From NCBI GenBank assembly GCA_037447655.1, contig JBBHKE010001378.1, forward strand, positions 898,170 to 947,072: a DNA stretch of 48,903 bases. The letters run 5' to 3'. The notes beneath the pieces were generated by a model. It saw only the letters and a program-made list of their open reading frames with translations, ran no database searches and had not been told where the DNA came from. Below, in pieces: positions 1-9,748 of the stretch; the first letter of the stretch is position 1; every line of letters starts with the position of its first letter. Origin of the DNA: Zygnema cylindricum (lineage: Eukaryota; Streptophyta; Zygnematophyceae; Zygnematales; Zygnemataceae). The position numbers were made by a program, and so were the translations under genes.

Positions 1-475
1 ACAACATTCTTGATCCCAATAGAGAAAGAAGAATGGCTTTTGTCACACTTCGAAATAATGACGTGTTTTGCCACTGTGTTTTTGAAGTGCCATCTTTCGT
101 AGTCGTTTGCCTTAGTCTTTTCTTCAGACAATATGGCAGCAAGCATGGTCTTGGTCACTGGAGTGACTTGTGGCACCTCCACTCTTTTGTCCCTTTTGTC
201 TCCTTTCGACATGGCAACAAGCATGGTCTAGGCCACTGGAGTGACTCGTGGAACCTCCATTCCTTTGTCCTTTTTGTCTCTATCCATAACAATGGTCTCC
301 CTATGCTCCTCGTCCTATGTTGTGATCGTCACTGATGATTTGTAGAATGACGAGGTGTTGGGAAACCGGGTTCCTCCAAAACCCGGTGCCCCATTGATGC
401 TTTTCGAAAAGTGCTCCCTCCAACTTTATTTCCTAATAGATACTGTCTGAACCATCAAAGAGGGGCACCTGTGAG
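1..475 (-). pseudogene. copia Gag N-terminal fragment at window edge
   Basis: On the minus strand the sequence directly after the primer-binding site (476-490) translates to V-I-G-P-P-S followed by V-P-L-F-D-G, the same start as the other copia Gags here (V-M-G-P-P-S, V-P-M-F-D-G). A stop falls about 20 codons in, and the frame then gives L-F-E-K and W-G motifs also found in CopA and CopF Gag. Gag forms the particle that packages element RNA. The copy is degraded and runs off the left edge. The open frame on the plus strand at 33-335 is judged a shadow. Family assignment is firm; the remainder of this element is outside the window. Confidence 0.6.
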
Positions 476-490
476 GGTGGGCCGATAACC
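476..490 (-). other. half-tRNA primer-binding site (degenerate)
   Basis: Plus strand reads GGTGGGCCGATAACC, one base different from the anticodon arm of plant initiator tRNA-Met (GGTGGGCCCATAACC). It sits immediately beside the TG end of an LTR at 491, as a PBS should. Minus-strand orientation. Confidence 0.6.
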
Positions 491-1064
491 TGAAATTATG
501 TGGGCTCCACAGAATGCACAGCTTTAATCCCCCTTCTTGACAATATTCCCCTCCTTGAATTTCCTAGTTAATATGTGCCACCAAGGTAGGCACTTCACAT
601 ATTAAACTTCACCCTAATGAAGAAAATGGTGCGTTAAGCCAAACGCAAAAAAAATCTCCAAATTTGCTCAACCGAGCACTTTTTTTTATGGCTGTGAAGA
701 GTCAGCCGATATACAAACTCTCGTTTGGGAGAGAGGGACCTAAAAACTTCGTAAGTCCTACGGCCCTACTCATAACCACTATCTTCTAAGTTAACGACCA
801 ATTAGAAGACTGTAAGTTACATTTTATACAAAGCATAAATGTACACAGTTACATTTTACACAAAGCATAAATGTACACTAGCCGCCATATGACATGCACG
901 GTTTCTGTATGCCTCCAATAAAAATCATGTACTTGTCTCTTTCTCCCTTGGTGGTCATTTAGGTGATGCTACGTAGACCGGTTTAAATGAGGTAAATTCC
1001 ACAATACAAGAATTTTGAATAGTTGGAAGTGATATGCCTAAAAATATCATCGCATGTCTCACGG
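491..1064 (-). repeat. C1-type copia LTR, 5' LTR, U3 truncated
   Basis: Begins TGAAATTATGTG beside the PBS and, read on the minus strand, carries the C1 signature: a 'gggagaga' block near 730, 'cataac' after it, and GTAC-containing sequence near 840-880. It is the 5' LTR of the copia fragment at 1-475. Its U3 is cut at about 1065, where a different LTR-like sequence begins. Boundary at 1064 is approximate. Confidence 0.5.
815..878. repeat. tandem duplication, 2 x 32 bp
   Basis: The unit beginning AGTTACATTTTA and ending near AATGTACAC occurs at 815 and 847 with one mismatch. It duplicates part of the GTAC region of the LTR U3. Confidence 0.8.
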
Positions 1065-2765
1065 TGTTACCCCCTAAAATTCCAACAATGTTTCAAAATA
1101 AGAACTTAATGGGCTAAAATGTTACCCTAATAGACTAAATGTTGACTAATTGAAGCAATGTCTAGAAAACCCACAATGAAGAGCTAAATTTTAAGATTAT
1201 AAAGATAATAATGAAATTTTCATGATAATTTATTTTGCAAAAAAATAAAAGAAATGTAAACTGAAACTGAAAAGTTAATTGAATTAAAACATGTGACAAA
1301 ACGGAACAGAATTGAAAAAAATAATAGAAAACGGAAAAGGTAAAATTAATTTTGATATTATATATATATTATTTTTTTTAAAGAGCAAAAAGAGAGTGAA
1401 GAGAGGATAATTTTGGGAGTACTGAAATATTAAGCGGAAGGGTGGCCACTAAGCCTCTCGGTCTCCGTATGTTCAATAAAAGAGTTAGTTTAGGAAATTC
1501 CGAGTGTTAAGACGAAACCTACGATTGGGTCCGTAAATAATTTGAGGTAACTCGATTTTTAATGTAAATAAATAAAAAGCATGACAAAAAGCCAGAAACA
1601 GGCAAACAGAAAACAGTGCAAACTTAATCCAACAAAACACGCCGCTAGGGTTCAACCACAGCTTGAGAAAATCGGCCGTAACAATCTTAATCCACCAAAA
1701 CACGCCGCTAGGGTTCAACCACAGCTTGAGAAAATCGGTCGGCCGTAGCAGAGTTCCACTCAAATGAAGAAAACGTTTGAGAGGAAACCTTGCGGACTTT
1801 GGTCGAAGTCGTGTGGAGTTAACCTTGCGGATTTCGGCTGAGGCCGTATAGATTAAATTGCACTTCTACTCCATTGGTTTTGGTTTTGATCTTTGTCACA
1901 CTAGACATACACAAAGCCAATCATAAATAAAATAAAAAGGAAAACAATTATAAAGGGAAAAAAAATAGTTTATAATTTTCAAAGGTACTTTCACATTTCA
2001 TTACATGTTTGTTTCTCCTTCTTTTTAACCTTTGGTCGAGACACCTCCCTCGACCCTTTTTTTGTGTTGCATTACCACACTTTGTTTAGTATTTTTTTCA
2101 ATTTTATATAAAACAAAAATTCACTTAAGTTTTTATAATTAAATTTCAATCGATAAAAAAACAAATGCTAAGACTTTATAACAAAAAAACTAATGCCAAA
2201 AGAGGGAAAAAATCTTAAAGGTAAAAAAATAAATATCAATTTAAATCGTTTAATTTAATTGAATACGATTTTTTTTTCCAAATATATATTTTATTGTAAT
2301 TAAAAGTTGTTTGTTTTCATTTTTCATGTTCATAAAAAAATATGTTTTAAGAAGAAAACTAGGTGCCTTAAGGCTAAGGACAAAAAATAGCCTCACAAAA
2401 CTACATTGAGAAAGTAAAAGGAAAGGACGAAAAGTAAGAAAACGAAATCAAAGGGAAAAGACGAAAATGAAGAAAACGAAACCCCCTACAAATTCTTGTA
2501 CTCTCAAAATTATGAGCTTACAGTCTTAGCTAATCAACCTTAAGACTAACTTTGAATCATTTCTAGCTAGCCAATAACGTGCAGGTATTCTATGCACGTT
2601 TTGTGCTTAGTTTGAATCTCGGCCAATAAGCGGCCAAGATCATATGCCTACTTTACAAAATCCACGATCCGCGGATTACAACCCTTCTTGCTTACATGTA
2701 AATGAGTGAACCTCCAAAGACTCATGACTTAAAGTTACTTTCGCATATGCTAAAGTTACAGTTAT
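1065..2765 (-). repeat. diverged gypsy LTR related to GypC LTR
   Basis: Starts TGTTACCCCC after a run of copia LTR. Blocks align by eye with the GypC LTR at 8768-9570: 'ggccactaagcctc..cggtc' near 1443 (GypC 'ggccactaggccccacggtc'), 'cttggtcgaagtcgt' type near 1800, and 'ggccaataagcgg..atatgccta' with 'gcggattacaacccttc' and 'gagtgaacctcca' near 2620-2720. It looks like a solo or partial LTR of the same superfamily, much older than GypC. Ends are approximate and no TSD was found. Confidence 0.45.
1623..1748. repeat. tandem duplication, 2 x 63 bp
   Basis: A unit starting CTTAATCCA and containing ACGCCGCTAGGGTTCAACC occurs at 1623 and 1686, nearly identical. It lies inside the old gypsy-type LTR. 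Confidence 0.85.
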
Positions 2766-3275
2766 TTTTTGTCCTTTTCCTCCATAATTTCAAAAAAAAC
2801 AAGAAAATCCGCAACCGTACAAAAAAATTGAAATTACCACCGTAGAAGTTGTGTTACTCTGAAACTTTATATGTATAAGAGTTTGTCGTCTAGCGCGATG
2901 CAGTTTGTCATCTTGCGCGTTGCAACCCACTTTTGCGTCTTTCCATACCATCTTCAAACTTTATGTAAAACAACCTCGCGAGGTGATTTTAAAAAAAGTT
3001 CCATGGAGGTGAGCGAATAGGCAAATGCTGTCGCCCGTGTTGGAAGTTTTTGACAATTTTTGTGCGCGGAGTACTAAAAAAAACCCACTGTGCGTTTCCA
3101 ACCTGTGCGTGACATTTTCCCGTGCGTTTCTTTTCCTTACAGAAGTCGTGGAGGAGGTCTCAAACAACAAACGCCATTTCCCAAAAGCAAAGTTCGTAAA
3201 AGGCCTCTCTCTCTCTCTCTCCTTCTCAAAATACCCCGTCTATCTCACAATTCTTGCAATGAAAAAGGCCAATTT
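2766..3275. other. no gene recognised
   Basis: AT-rich then mixed sequence with short repeats (TTGTC..GCGCG at about 2884 and 2908), a short (CT)n run near 3207-3222, and small overlapping frames on both strands with no recognisable domain. Probably decayed LTR sequence. Confidence 0.4.
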
Positions 3276-3487
3276 TTGAAAAAAGGTAATTAATAGTTCA
3301 CTTCTCTATTTTAGTTAGACTCTAAAGAGAGAGAGAGAGAGAGGGGATCAAAGACACGTCATGGCTGCCTCCTTATTCAAAAGGTGGCAGACTGAAGTAG
3401 AGGGCGTTTTACCAAAATGTTGGATTGGCCCGAATTTGATCATCGGTCCTGGAAAGTTCAAAATATCCTGCCACCCTATCCATTAAG
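3276..3487 (+). repeat. C1 LTR fragment (U3 start)
   Basis: TGAAAAAAGGTAATTAATAG followed by TTCACTTCT, a (GA)n run and CATGGCTGCC matches, by eye, the start of the minus-strand LTR that ends at 43161. It is a truncated fragment directly ahead of the outer LTR at 3488. Confidence 0.5.
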
Positions 3488-3718
3488 TGTAGAAATTAAT
3501 GTTTTCTTTTGGCTTTTTCTAGGTTTAACTTGTAAAATAAAAGGCATAAAAGAAGCAGAGGTAGTCTGCCTCTAACTTCTCTCTTAAGCCCCCACACTTG
3601 TTGTAGTGAGTGAAAGAAAGAGAGGGAGTAAGAGCCATGGCTGCTTAAGCTGTTTCTTTAGAGCTATGGCTGCCTAAGCTATCCAAAGAGACAAGGAACA
3701 AGATTTTGGTAAATTTAC

Positions 3719-3816
3719 CAAAAAGGCTTAACGAACCCAGGATTTGATCCTGGCACCTACCGTCCATCAAAGTAGCCTGTAGCTGTCAGCTTTGTCCTAT
3801 AGTCTAAGAATTGTGC
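3719..3816 (-). other. tRNA-like Pol III-type unit in outer LTR U3 (antisense)
   Basis: Minus strand has a perfect T-arm, CCAGG-ATCAAAT-CCTGG (3738-3754), containing a B-box-like GGATCAAATCC, and a TTTTT tract about 12 nt past the tRNA-like 3' end (3720-3724). The upstream half is diverged and only a weak A-box region (TTCTTAGACTATAGG) is seen. It is opposite in orientation to the LTR. No anticodon is assigned, and it is not proposed as a translating tRNA. Confidence 0.5.
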
Positions 3817-3822
3817 TAAGAT

Positions 3823-3827
3823 ATATA
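3823..3827. repeat. CopA TSD, left (ATATA)
   Basis: ATATA immediately precedes the LTR start at 3828 and is repeated at 47851-47855 immediately after the LTR end. Confidence 0.8.
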
Positions 3828-3999
3828 TGTTGAAAAAGTAATCATCATATCACTAGTTTATTTCCTTGACTCTAGATAAAAGAGAGAGAGAGTAAATGCC
3901 ACCCTAAGTCTATACACTTGTTGCAATCACTGAGACTTAGGCAGCCATGGCTATCGTGAGGCAGTCAATGAGACACACTAAAGAAGAACACAAATGTGC

Positions 4000-4090
4000 C
4001 TTTAACAAAAATGAAAATGTGACCCTAGTGGGATTTAAACCTAGACCTATGTATTCATATAGCCATTCGCCTTAACCACTACTCCGTTGA
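4000..4090 (-). other. tRNA-like Pol III-type unit in CopA 5' LTR (antisense)
   Basis: Minus strand has an A-box-like TGGTTAAGGCG (4068-4078) and B-box-like GGTTTAAATCC (4031-4041), about 37 nt between their start points, followed by T-tracts (TTTT, then TTTTT) within about 25 nt. The LTR is on the plus strand, so the unit is antisense. The 3' LTR copy (46972-47043) has the better B box GGTTCAAATCC. Acceptor and T stems are imperfect, so it is tRNA-derived rather than a tRNA gene. Confidence 0.6.
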
Positions 4091-4248
4091 AAAAACGATA
4101 CATATATTGAGTTCGAATTGTGTCTTACCAATCTACATACTTCATTTCACGGATTACGAAACGAAACGACGCCGAATTTAAACAGACGCGATTAATTGCG
4201 GATTGCAGATCAGACGGCTTACAGTGCAACCGAAGCACATGAGTGGAC

Positions 4249-4531
4249 ATTTGGCGGTTCGTAAGCTAAACGTCGGGAGAGGACACGTGGCAAACCATAA
4301 TTGGACAACGGATATTAAAAAGAAAGCAACTACGACTCAGGAACTGACACGCGTCAGCGGAGCGGCCATGCCGTACTATGGCCGTACAAAAAGTACAACG
4401 GTACTTCTATTTTCTTGTACCTTACAGTCCTTTGATTGGCTAAGTACAATAGTAGTAGGTTCAGAGAGGGATCTTAGGAATTAGAAATATATAGGTAGTC
4501 GCCTCTCTCCCAGAGTGCATCTGTATTTATA
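4249..4531 (+). promoter_or_regulatory. CopA LTR U3 promoter region
   Basis: Seen in order: TTTGGCGG (about 4249, E2F-like), ACACGTGGCA (4283-4292, a G-box/ABRE core), GTAC at 4373, 4384, 4393, 4401, 4417 and 4444, CCAAT-type ATTGGC (4434-4439), and TATTTATAG (4523-4531) as the likely TATA box. The same order recurs in the other C1 LTRs. ABRE is known to bind ABA-pathway bZIP factors, and GTAC is the core of plant SBP-box sites. Actual control is inferred. Confidence 0.55.
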
Positions 4532-4811
4532 GGCCATCTTTGGCTAGCCATAACTTAATGCCCACGGGAGCAAATTTAGTGACTCTTTTTGCTGCGGACT
4601 CACGAGAGTTCAAGCTACACAAGGGTGTAGTTGGTCAAATATTTTGCTTTCCGGGTTGGTGGCATTTTTAAGGGAAAGTGAAAGTGGGGGAATGTGTCCA
4701 AATACTCATATTCTAACTTTACATTTTGTGGGAGAACGGATCACACACAAAGTTTTCTTTCCTAGAGGTGAAGCTCTATAGGGGTTTAGACTGTCAGGGT
4801 GTTAGTCATTC

Positions 4812-4816
4812 AGGTT
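4812..4816. repeat. CopB TSD, left (AGGTT)
   Basis: AGGTT before the LTR start at 4817, repeated at 44812-44816 after the opposite LTR. Removing CopB rejoins CopA LTR text that matches 46783-47850. Confidence 0.85.
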
Positions 4817-5824
4817 TGCAATTCTGCGTCCTCCATAGAACCAAAAAATTCAAGAAGCCTCTAGATAGTTTTTAACTAGCCCACATTCAGCCACAACCAC
4901 AGCTGCCCAAACAGACAAATCGACAATCTGACTGCACCCCTGTGCAGTCGGGACTTCGCTGAGTAAGTAGCAAAATGATTCACTGAAAACGGCAAACCAA
5001 CCGATAAGTTATGAATTGGCAAAGATGCCAAGTTATACAAAACTCTCTAAGGGAGAGAGGTCCTTACCTACCGAATTCTCTAAGTCTTAAGCCCCTCTCA
5101 CAACCCCTATCTACTAACGTAAGAACCAATCACACGACTGTAGAGTACAGAAAGGTACTATGGCCGATGTACTTTCTGTACGGCTTTTGTACGACAAGGC
5201 CATTCGATAAAAGCGTGTCTTTGTCTCACTCGTCCTTATGCTCCCCGAGATTCTTGCTTTTCAATGTTATCTCACCACGTGGAGCCAGATCACGTCACGC
5301 CCGAAAATCGCCAAAGCGGCCATTTCGAAATCTCGGCGATAAAACGCGCCGTCGGATCAAAACGGGCTTTCAATATTAGCCGTTGAAACAAATGTCCGGT
5401 TCATTTGTTTCGTGTATGACATGTCGTACCCTATTTTTAGGAATCTCTATGTACTCTATCCGTAATTTAGTTAATTGAATAAGATCCTCGAAACAACATT
5501 TAAATAAATATCACACCTCATGTTTTGTAACGGACTTCTACAACAGACCGGTTAGAGCTGACGGCTACGCCTCGCTCTGCCGATCAGACGTTCGAGTCTT
5601 ACCAGACTCAACCTTTTGTTGAGAGTGACATAAGTCACTCTTTAGTCCTGCCTGTTGAACTTAAGACAGCCATGGCTCAACCACTCTTTTTATCCTTCAG
5701 TGAATACAACAAGTATGGTGGCTAAAGAGAGGAGGTGGAGGCAGGCTATCCGCTCTTTTCTTTTCCCTATTCTACTGATCTATTTAGACCTAGAAAATAC
5801 CCTATAAAGCTAGTGATTTCAACA
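4817..5824 (-). repeat. CopB 3' LTR
   Basis: 1008 bp, minus orientation, TGTTGAAATCAC at 5824 to GAATTGCA at 4817. Matches the 5' LTR at 43795-44811 along its length with scattered differences. It contains ACCACGTGGAGCC (near 5276), five GTAC (5147-5190), CCAATCAC, and an antisense tRNA-like unit. Confidence 0.88.
5541..5618 (+). other. tRNA-like Pol III-type unit in CopB 3' LTR (antisense)
   Basis: Plus strand, opposite to the LTR. A-box region CGGTTAGAGCTGACGG and B-box-like CGTTCGAGTCT (5589-5599), then TTTT at about 5613. The 5' LTR copy at 44519-44596 keeps the canonical B box GGTTCGAGTCC. A strong hairpin (ACAGA..TCTGT type) occupies the D/anticodon region. Confidence 0.55.
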
Positions 5825-5833
5825 CTCCCCTAA
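5825..5833 (-). other. CopB polypurine tract
   Basis: Minus strand TTAGGGGAG directly abuts the 3' LTR start TGTTG. This is the plus-strand primer site of reverse transcription, and its position agrees with the LTR boundary. Confidence 0.75.
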
Positions 5834-5981
5834 TTTTCTAGTCTAACTTTAACTTTAGTTTTAGTCCACACTTTTCTCTGCAATATTTTAACTTCGGAGA
5901 AGGCACTGGTTTTGTCATCATACCAACCACCATTTCTTCATCTGATCTATATACAAGATTTACAATCTTATTCTCAACTTT

Positions 5982-6345
5982 TTATCTCACAAAACTCAAT
6001 CTTATGTCCATATGGTTAGCCTTAAAATGATGTTTTGGATTAGCCGCAATTGCAATGACAACTTGATTATCACAAAACACTTCATGCACTCCCTCCTTCA
6101 TGTACCCCAGTTCTTGCAACAAGGACTTGACCCACATCAACTCTTTCACAGCAGAACAAGAGGCCATGTACTTAGCCTCCATAGTAAACTGAGCAACCAC
6201 CTTTTGTTGCTTACTGCTCTAAGAGTAAGCACCTTCCCCCACATAGAACACATACTCATAAGTGCATATTCTTATAGGTGCATCCCCATAACTTGCATCA
6301 CTCCAAGTAGTGATGTCAGTGTGCTCCCCTCCCAAATGCAACCAT
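5982..6345 (-). pseudogene. CopB RNase H domain
   Basis: Minus-strand frames encode T-W-S-D-A-S-Y-G-D-A (first catalytic Asp block), then, after a frame break near 6210, M-E-A-K-Y-M-A, K-E-L-M-W-V-K, L-L-Q-E-L-G and C-D-N-Q, the usual copia RNase H series. RNase H removes RNA from the RNA/DNA hybrid during reverse transcription. Compared with CopF, the G-Y-V motif region is altered (C-T-Y-E-Y-V). The frame break makes it non-functional. It continues upstream into RT without an intergenic gap. Confidence 0.8.
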
Positions 6346-7112
6346 AACTCTCTGGTTCCTACGAGATATCTCATGACTCCCTTGGCTGCCTCCCAATCTC
6401 TCTTTCTAGGATGGTTAAGACTCCTACTAAAGACTCCTACTGCTGTCGCTCTATCCGGCCTTGTACAGTTCATAAAGTAGATCAAAATTCTTACGGCCTG
6501 TCTATAAGGAATAAAATTCATAAACTTTCTCTCATCTGGACTCATCTCTTCATCTAAGATTATCACTCCTCCTTTTACACTCCCATCACTAACTTTTTTC
6601 AAGTCCATGGGAGTGGTACAACTGTTTGCCTTTTCCATGTAGAATTTCTCAAGCATATTACATATTGCTTCTTTATAGGTAAGTCTGATAGTCCTTTTCC
6701 CCCTATCTCTCTCCATTTCGATTCCCAAAATATATCTTGCCTCCCTCAAATCATTCATGTCAAATCTGCTTCTAAGATCTTTCTTTAACTTATTGATCTT
6801 TTCCAAAGACTTACTTAACAGAAGCAAATCATCCACATACATTGCAATAAAAATGACACCATTCTCATCTTGAAGCATATAGATAGAATGGTCAGAGCTG
6901 ATCCGAATATATCCCATACCAGTGAGAAAATCATCTAGTTTCTTATTCCACTGTCGGGGAGCCTGCTTCAGTCCATATAAGGACTTTATGAGTCTGCATA
7001 CTTTGCTGTCTTCTCTTACCGCCACAAACCCCTTTGGTTGCCGCATAAAAATTTCTTCCTCTAACTCACCATTGAGAAAGGTAGTCTTAATATCTATCAG
7101 GTGGATTTCCAT
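6219..7112 (-). pseudogene. CopB reverse transcriptase
   Basis: A 297-codon open frame with the copia RT sequence: F-L-N-G-E-L-E-E-E-I-F-M, L-Y-G-L-K-Q-A-P-R-Q-W, catalytic Y-V-D-D-L (codons near 6829-6840), R-E-A-R-Y-I-L-G-I-E and the connection to RNase H (R-P-D-R-A, then V-G-V-F-S-R-S-L). RT copies element RNA into DNA. The first fingers motifs lie upstream in another frame (7097-7732), so the full RT-RH frame is broken. The catalytic Asp pair is intact, making this the best preserved copia RT in the window. Confidence 0.85.
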
Positions 7113-7732
7113 GTCACACTGAGGAGAATCCTTACTGATGGGAACCGAACAACAGAAGCAAAAGTCTCCTCATAGTCAATTCCCTCATTTTGGGTGAATC
7201 CCTTTGCTACCAGTCGAGCCTTATATCTCTCAATGGTTTTATATGGGTTCAATTTTAGTTTAAACACCCATTTATACCGAATCGGTTTTCTATCTGGAGG
7301 ACAGTCCGTTAGTTCCCAAGTGTTTCCTTCTATGATTGACGCCTTCTCATCATTTATGGCTCTAATCCATCTGTCTTTCTCTGGAGTGTTCACTACCTCC
7401 GAGTTTGACTGAGGCTCATCTTCCGAGTATGACTGAGGCTCATCTTCCGAGTATGACTGAGGCTCATCTGGGTGAGATAGCTTAGTTACCTTGTGAGCGG
7501 CCTGTTTTTCTTTTATCCTTTTGTTGCTCCTTCTCCCTCGCTCAAAGTCCGAAGTTGGGATAGAGGGAGGTCTTAGATTTCTCCTTATTGTCTCATCGGC
7601 TCCCCTATCCATGGAAGCCGATTCCAATTCCTCCTCTTCTGTCTCCTTGAAGTCTATAGAAAGATGTGAGGTTTCCGATGGATCTCTTGTATCTTGGATC
7701 TCCATTGAATCTTCAATCACATTTCCACTCAT
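7097..7732 (-). pseudogene. CopB integrase-RT linker and RT N-terminus
   Basis: A 211-codon frame: Ser/Glu-rich linker with a short repeat S-Y-S-E-D-E-P-Q (three tandem copies near 7400-7470), then [16 protein letters not shown] and [12 protein letters not shown], which are typical copia RT start motifs. It overlaps the next frame at 7097-7112, marking a frameshift. The repeat of 24 bp in the linker is an in-frame expansion. Confidence 0.8.
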
Positions 7733-8572
7733 GTCTCTTTTGGGAACGAGTTCTCCTCACCTACGGATTCAAATCTTATTCTTATCTTCTTGATATATTT
7801 AAAGGGGTCAAATGACTTCCTTTCATCTATGACAACTAGGTGTTTGACCAGAATGATACCTTTCTTTGCTAAGTCATAGACTCTATATCCTTTTGATCAT
7901 ATCCTACAACGTATCCAGGTTTTTCTTTAGCAGCTACACCGCGAATCGTTATTAGCGTTATGAACTCTATATCGGCACCCCAAAATTTTGACATTAATAC
8001 CTTAAATAGAATAAACTACACTATTTAAGGATGTGGACCAAAATCTGCCACGTCTAATGACACTAAATTAGAATGAATGACGCTAATTTTTTCTTTACAC
8101 TAATAATTTCTCAACGCTAATAACGATTCGCGGTGTAGTTTCCAGTTTTTCCTATCTGTGTCAAGATTGTAAACTTGGCTACCGAATACTTTAAGGTGAG
8201 AGATATCTGGTTTCCTTCCAACCCATCTCTCTTAAGGTGTCATTCCCTTTATAGCTGAGGTAAGGACTCTATTCTTAATGTAATTAGCACAGTTGATGGC
8301 TTATGCCCAAAATCTCTTTTTTATTTTCTTGTGGGCCAACATACTACATGCAATATCTCCTAGTGTTCGGTTCAACCTCTCAGCTACCCCATTTTGTTCC
8401 AGGTTATATGGTACGATTTTCTGGTGCTGAACTCCCTCATCCCTCAAGTATTCCTCAATCAGGTAAGATGTATATTCCCCCCCATTATCAGTCTTTGTTC
8501 TCTGAATGGGGGTCCCATGCAACTTCTCACTCCAAGCTATATAATCTTTGAAGTAAGTTGGTGTTTTAGACT
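7733..8572 (-). pseudogene. CopB integrase, core to C-terminus, with MITE insertion
   Basis: Minus strand from 8572: Y-F-K-D-Y, W-S-E-K-L-H-G, T-D-N-G-G-E-Y (catalytic Asp), Q-N-G-V-A-E-R-L-N-R-T (catalytic Glu), then the GKPG-like and G-Y-R-V-Y-D-type C-terminal motifs towards 7800. Integrase inserts the DNA copy into the host. The frame is interrupted by a 199-bp MITE at 7937-8135 and by stops. Its N-terminal half is at 40904-41100, on the far side of GypC. Confidence 0.8.
7937..8135. mobile_element. 199-bp MITE with 23-bp TIRs and TA TSD
   Basis: Ends are inverted copies: CACCGCGAATCGTTATTAGC.. at 7937 and its reverse complement ending at 8135, 23 identical bases. TA flanks both sides (7935-7936, 8136-8137). 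Removing the insert and one TA leaves the CopB integrase frame open across the join (W-K-L then A-A-K). It has no coding capacity. TA TSDs are typical of Tc1/mariner-type MITEs, but the TIR is not the Stowaway consensus, so family is unassigned. Confidence 0.85.
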
Positions 8573-8576
8573 TTGT
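8573..8576. repeat. GypC TSD, left (TTGT)
   Basis: TTGT before 8577, repeated at 40900-40903. With one copy removed the CopB integrase reads through in frame (F-L-K-T-K-S-K-T). Confidence 0.7.
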
Positions 8577-8767
8577 TGTCGTGCATGTGTCAAATAACGT
8601 GAAGATGCATGCAATATCATCAGCTGTGCTCCACTTAAACCTGAATGATGAAAATATATTGTGAATGAAATAAGACATGAAATAGAAAATTGAATAAATA
8701 TAACAGCAGGCAAGGTAGAAAAAGAAAGGTCAAAGACTTAGCTGGTTATGGTTATGTAGGTTTACTA
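8577..8767 (-). repeat. 191-bp block R1, direct repeat of 10174-10361
   Basis: GCATGTGTCAAATAACGTG.. to ..GACTTAGCTGGTT is shared with 10174-10361 at about 90% by eye. It flanks the 1.4 kb LTR body on both sides on the left end only. Confidence 0.85.
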
Positions 8768-9748
8768 ATACTAAGCCGATGGATGGCCACTAGGCCCCAC
8801 GGTCAATTTATATTCCTTGCAGGAGTTATCTTATCGAGAAAATCTGAATTTATACTTAAATAAAACAAATCAAAGCACAAGCACACGAGAAAGACAAACA
8901 ACAACTGAAAATGACAATTTGCCCGACACTTATGAGGTTTGAGATAGCCAAACTCAAAAGATGTGCATAAGCCAAATAGAAATAAATACACAACTACAAT
9001 AAATAAAAAAAACAAATCAATAATCCCAACATGCAACTTCCACACAAATTAAAGTTCCATTTCAGCCGAGAAAAGAAGTTTGTGTCGTGAGAACGCGGTC
9101 GAAATCCACTCAAAAGAACGAGAGAAGTGAAAGGAAACCATGTAGGTCTTGGCCGAAGCCGTATAGATTAATATGTAAGGCTTTAAAAGATATTGATAAT
9201 GTAATAGAAAACTAGACGCTTCACGCAAAGGCACAAAATCGCCTCTAAGCTGTCCGGACAATTTTACAAATAAAAAGATGGCTGCAGAAAATCCTCAATT
9301 ATGAAAATAAATCAATAAATAAATAAATAATTTCCTGCACTTGAAAATTGTGACCAGGAAATAATCTCAAATGAACTAAGTAACCAAAACTACGCCTAGC
9401 GAAAACAGGCTAATCAGAGTACAACATGCTATGTAAGTATTTGGGTCTAGTTTGGATTCAGCCAATAGGAAGCCGAAATCCTATGCCTTACGTTACATAA
9501 TCTATAACCCACGGATTAAAACCCTTCCTATCTATATAAGAATGCGTGAACCTCCAAATGGTTCACGACTTAAAATAGTCCAATCACGTCGCTTTGTCAG
9601 AAATGACAGTCGCTTTGTCTGTCCCACGCGTCAACGGTCTAGATGTCACCTTTCGAAACTGTATATTTCCGCATCGACGATCGAGATGCTCTCTCGCGTG
9701 AAATGATTCAAAATTGTCGTCAGCCGGGATTTTGGGAAATGAAAGTAG

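Larger units (their letters stand above)
3488..3827 (+). repeat. outermost C1 copia LTR, left part
   Basis: Starts TGTAGAAATTAATG and aligns with the solo LTR starting at 13630: AGAAGCAGAGG, 'gcccccacacttgt', AGCCATGGCTGC, and the tRNA-like block. It is interrupted at 3827 by CopA and resumes at 47856; text across the removed insert (GTGCTAAGATATA to GGGTA) matches 13630-LTR text (GTGCTGAAGTATATAGGGTA). This is the oldest layer of the nest. Confidence 0.65.
3828..4816 (+). repeat. CopA 5' LTR, left part
   Basis: TGTTGAAAAAGTAAT start matches the 3' LTR at 46783. Order of landmarks: GCAGCCATGGCT (3941-3952), antisense tRNA-like unit, TTTGGCGG, ACACGTGGCA, six GTAC, ATTGGC, TATA-like sequence, then R/U5. 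CopB inserted near its 3' end, and the last 84 bp are at 44817-44900. Confidence 0.85.

Noticed and set aside
33-335. Plus-strand frame with His/Trp repeats
   Set aside because: Overlaps decayed copia Gag on the minus strand and has no recognisable domain.
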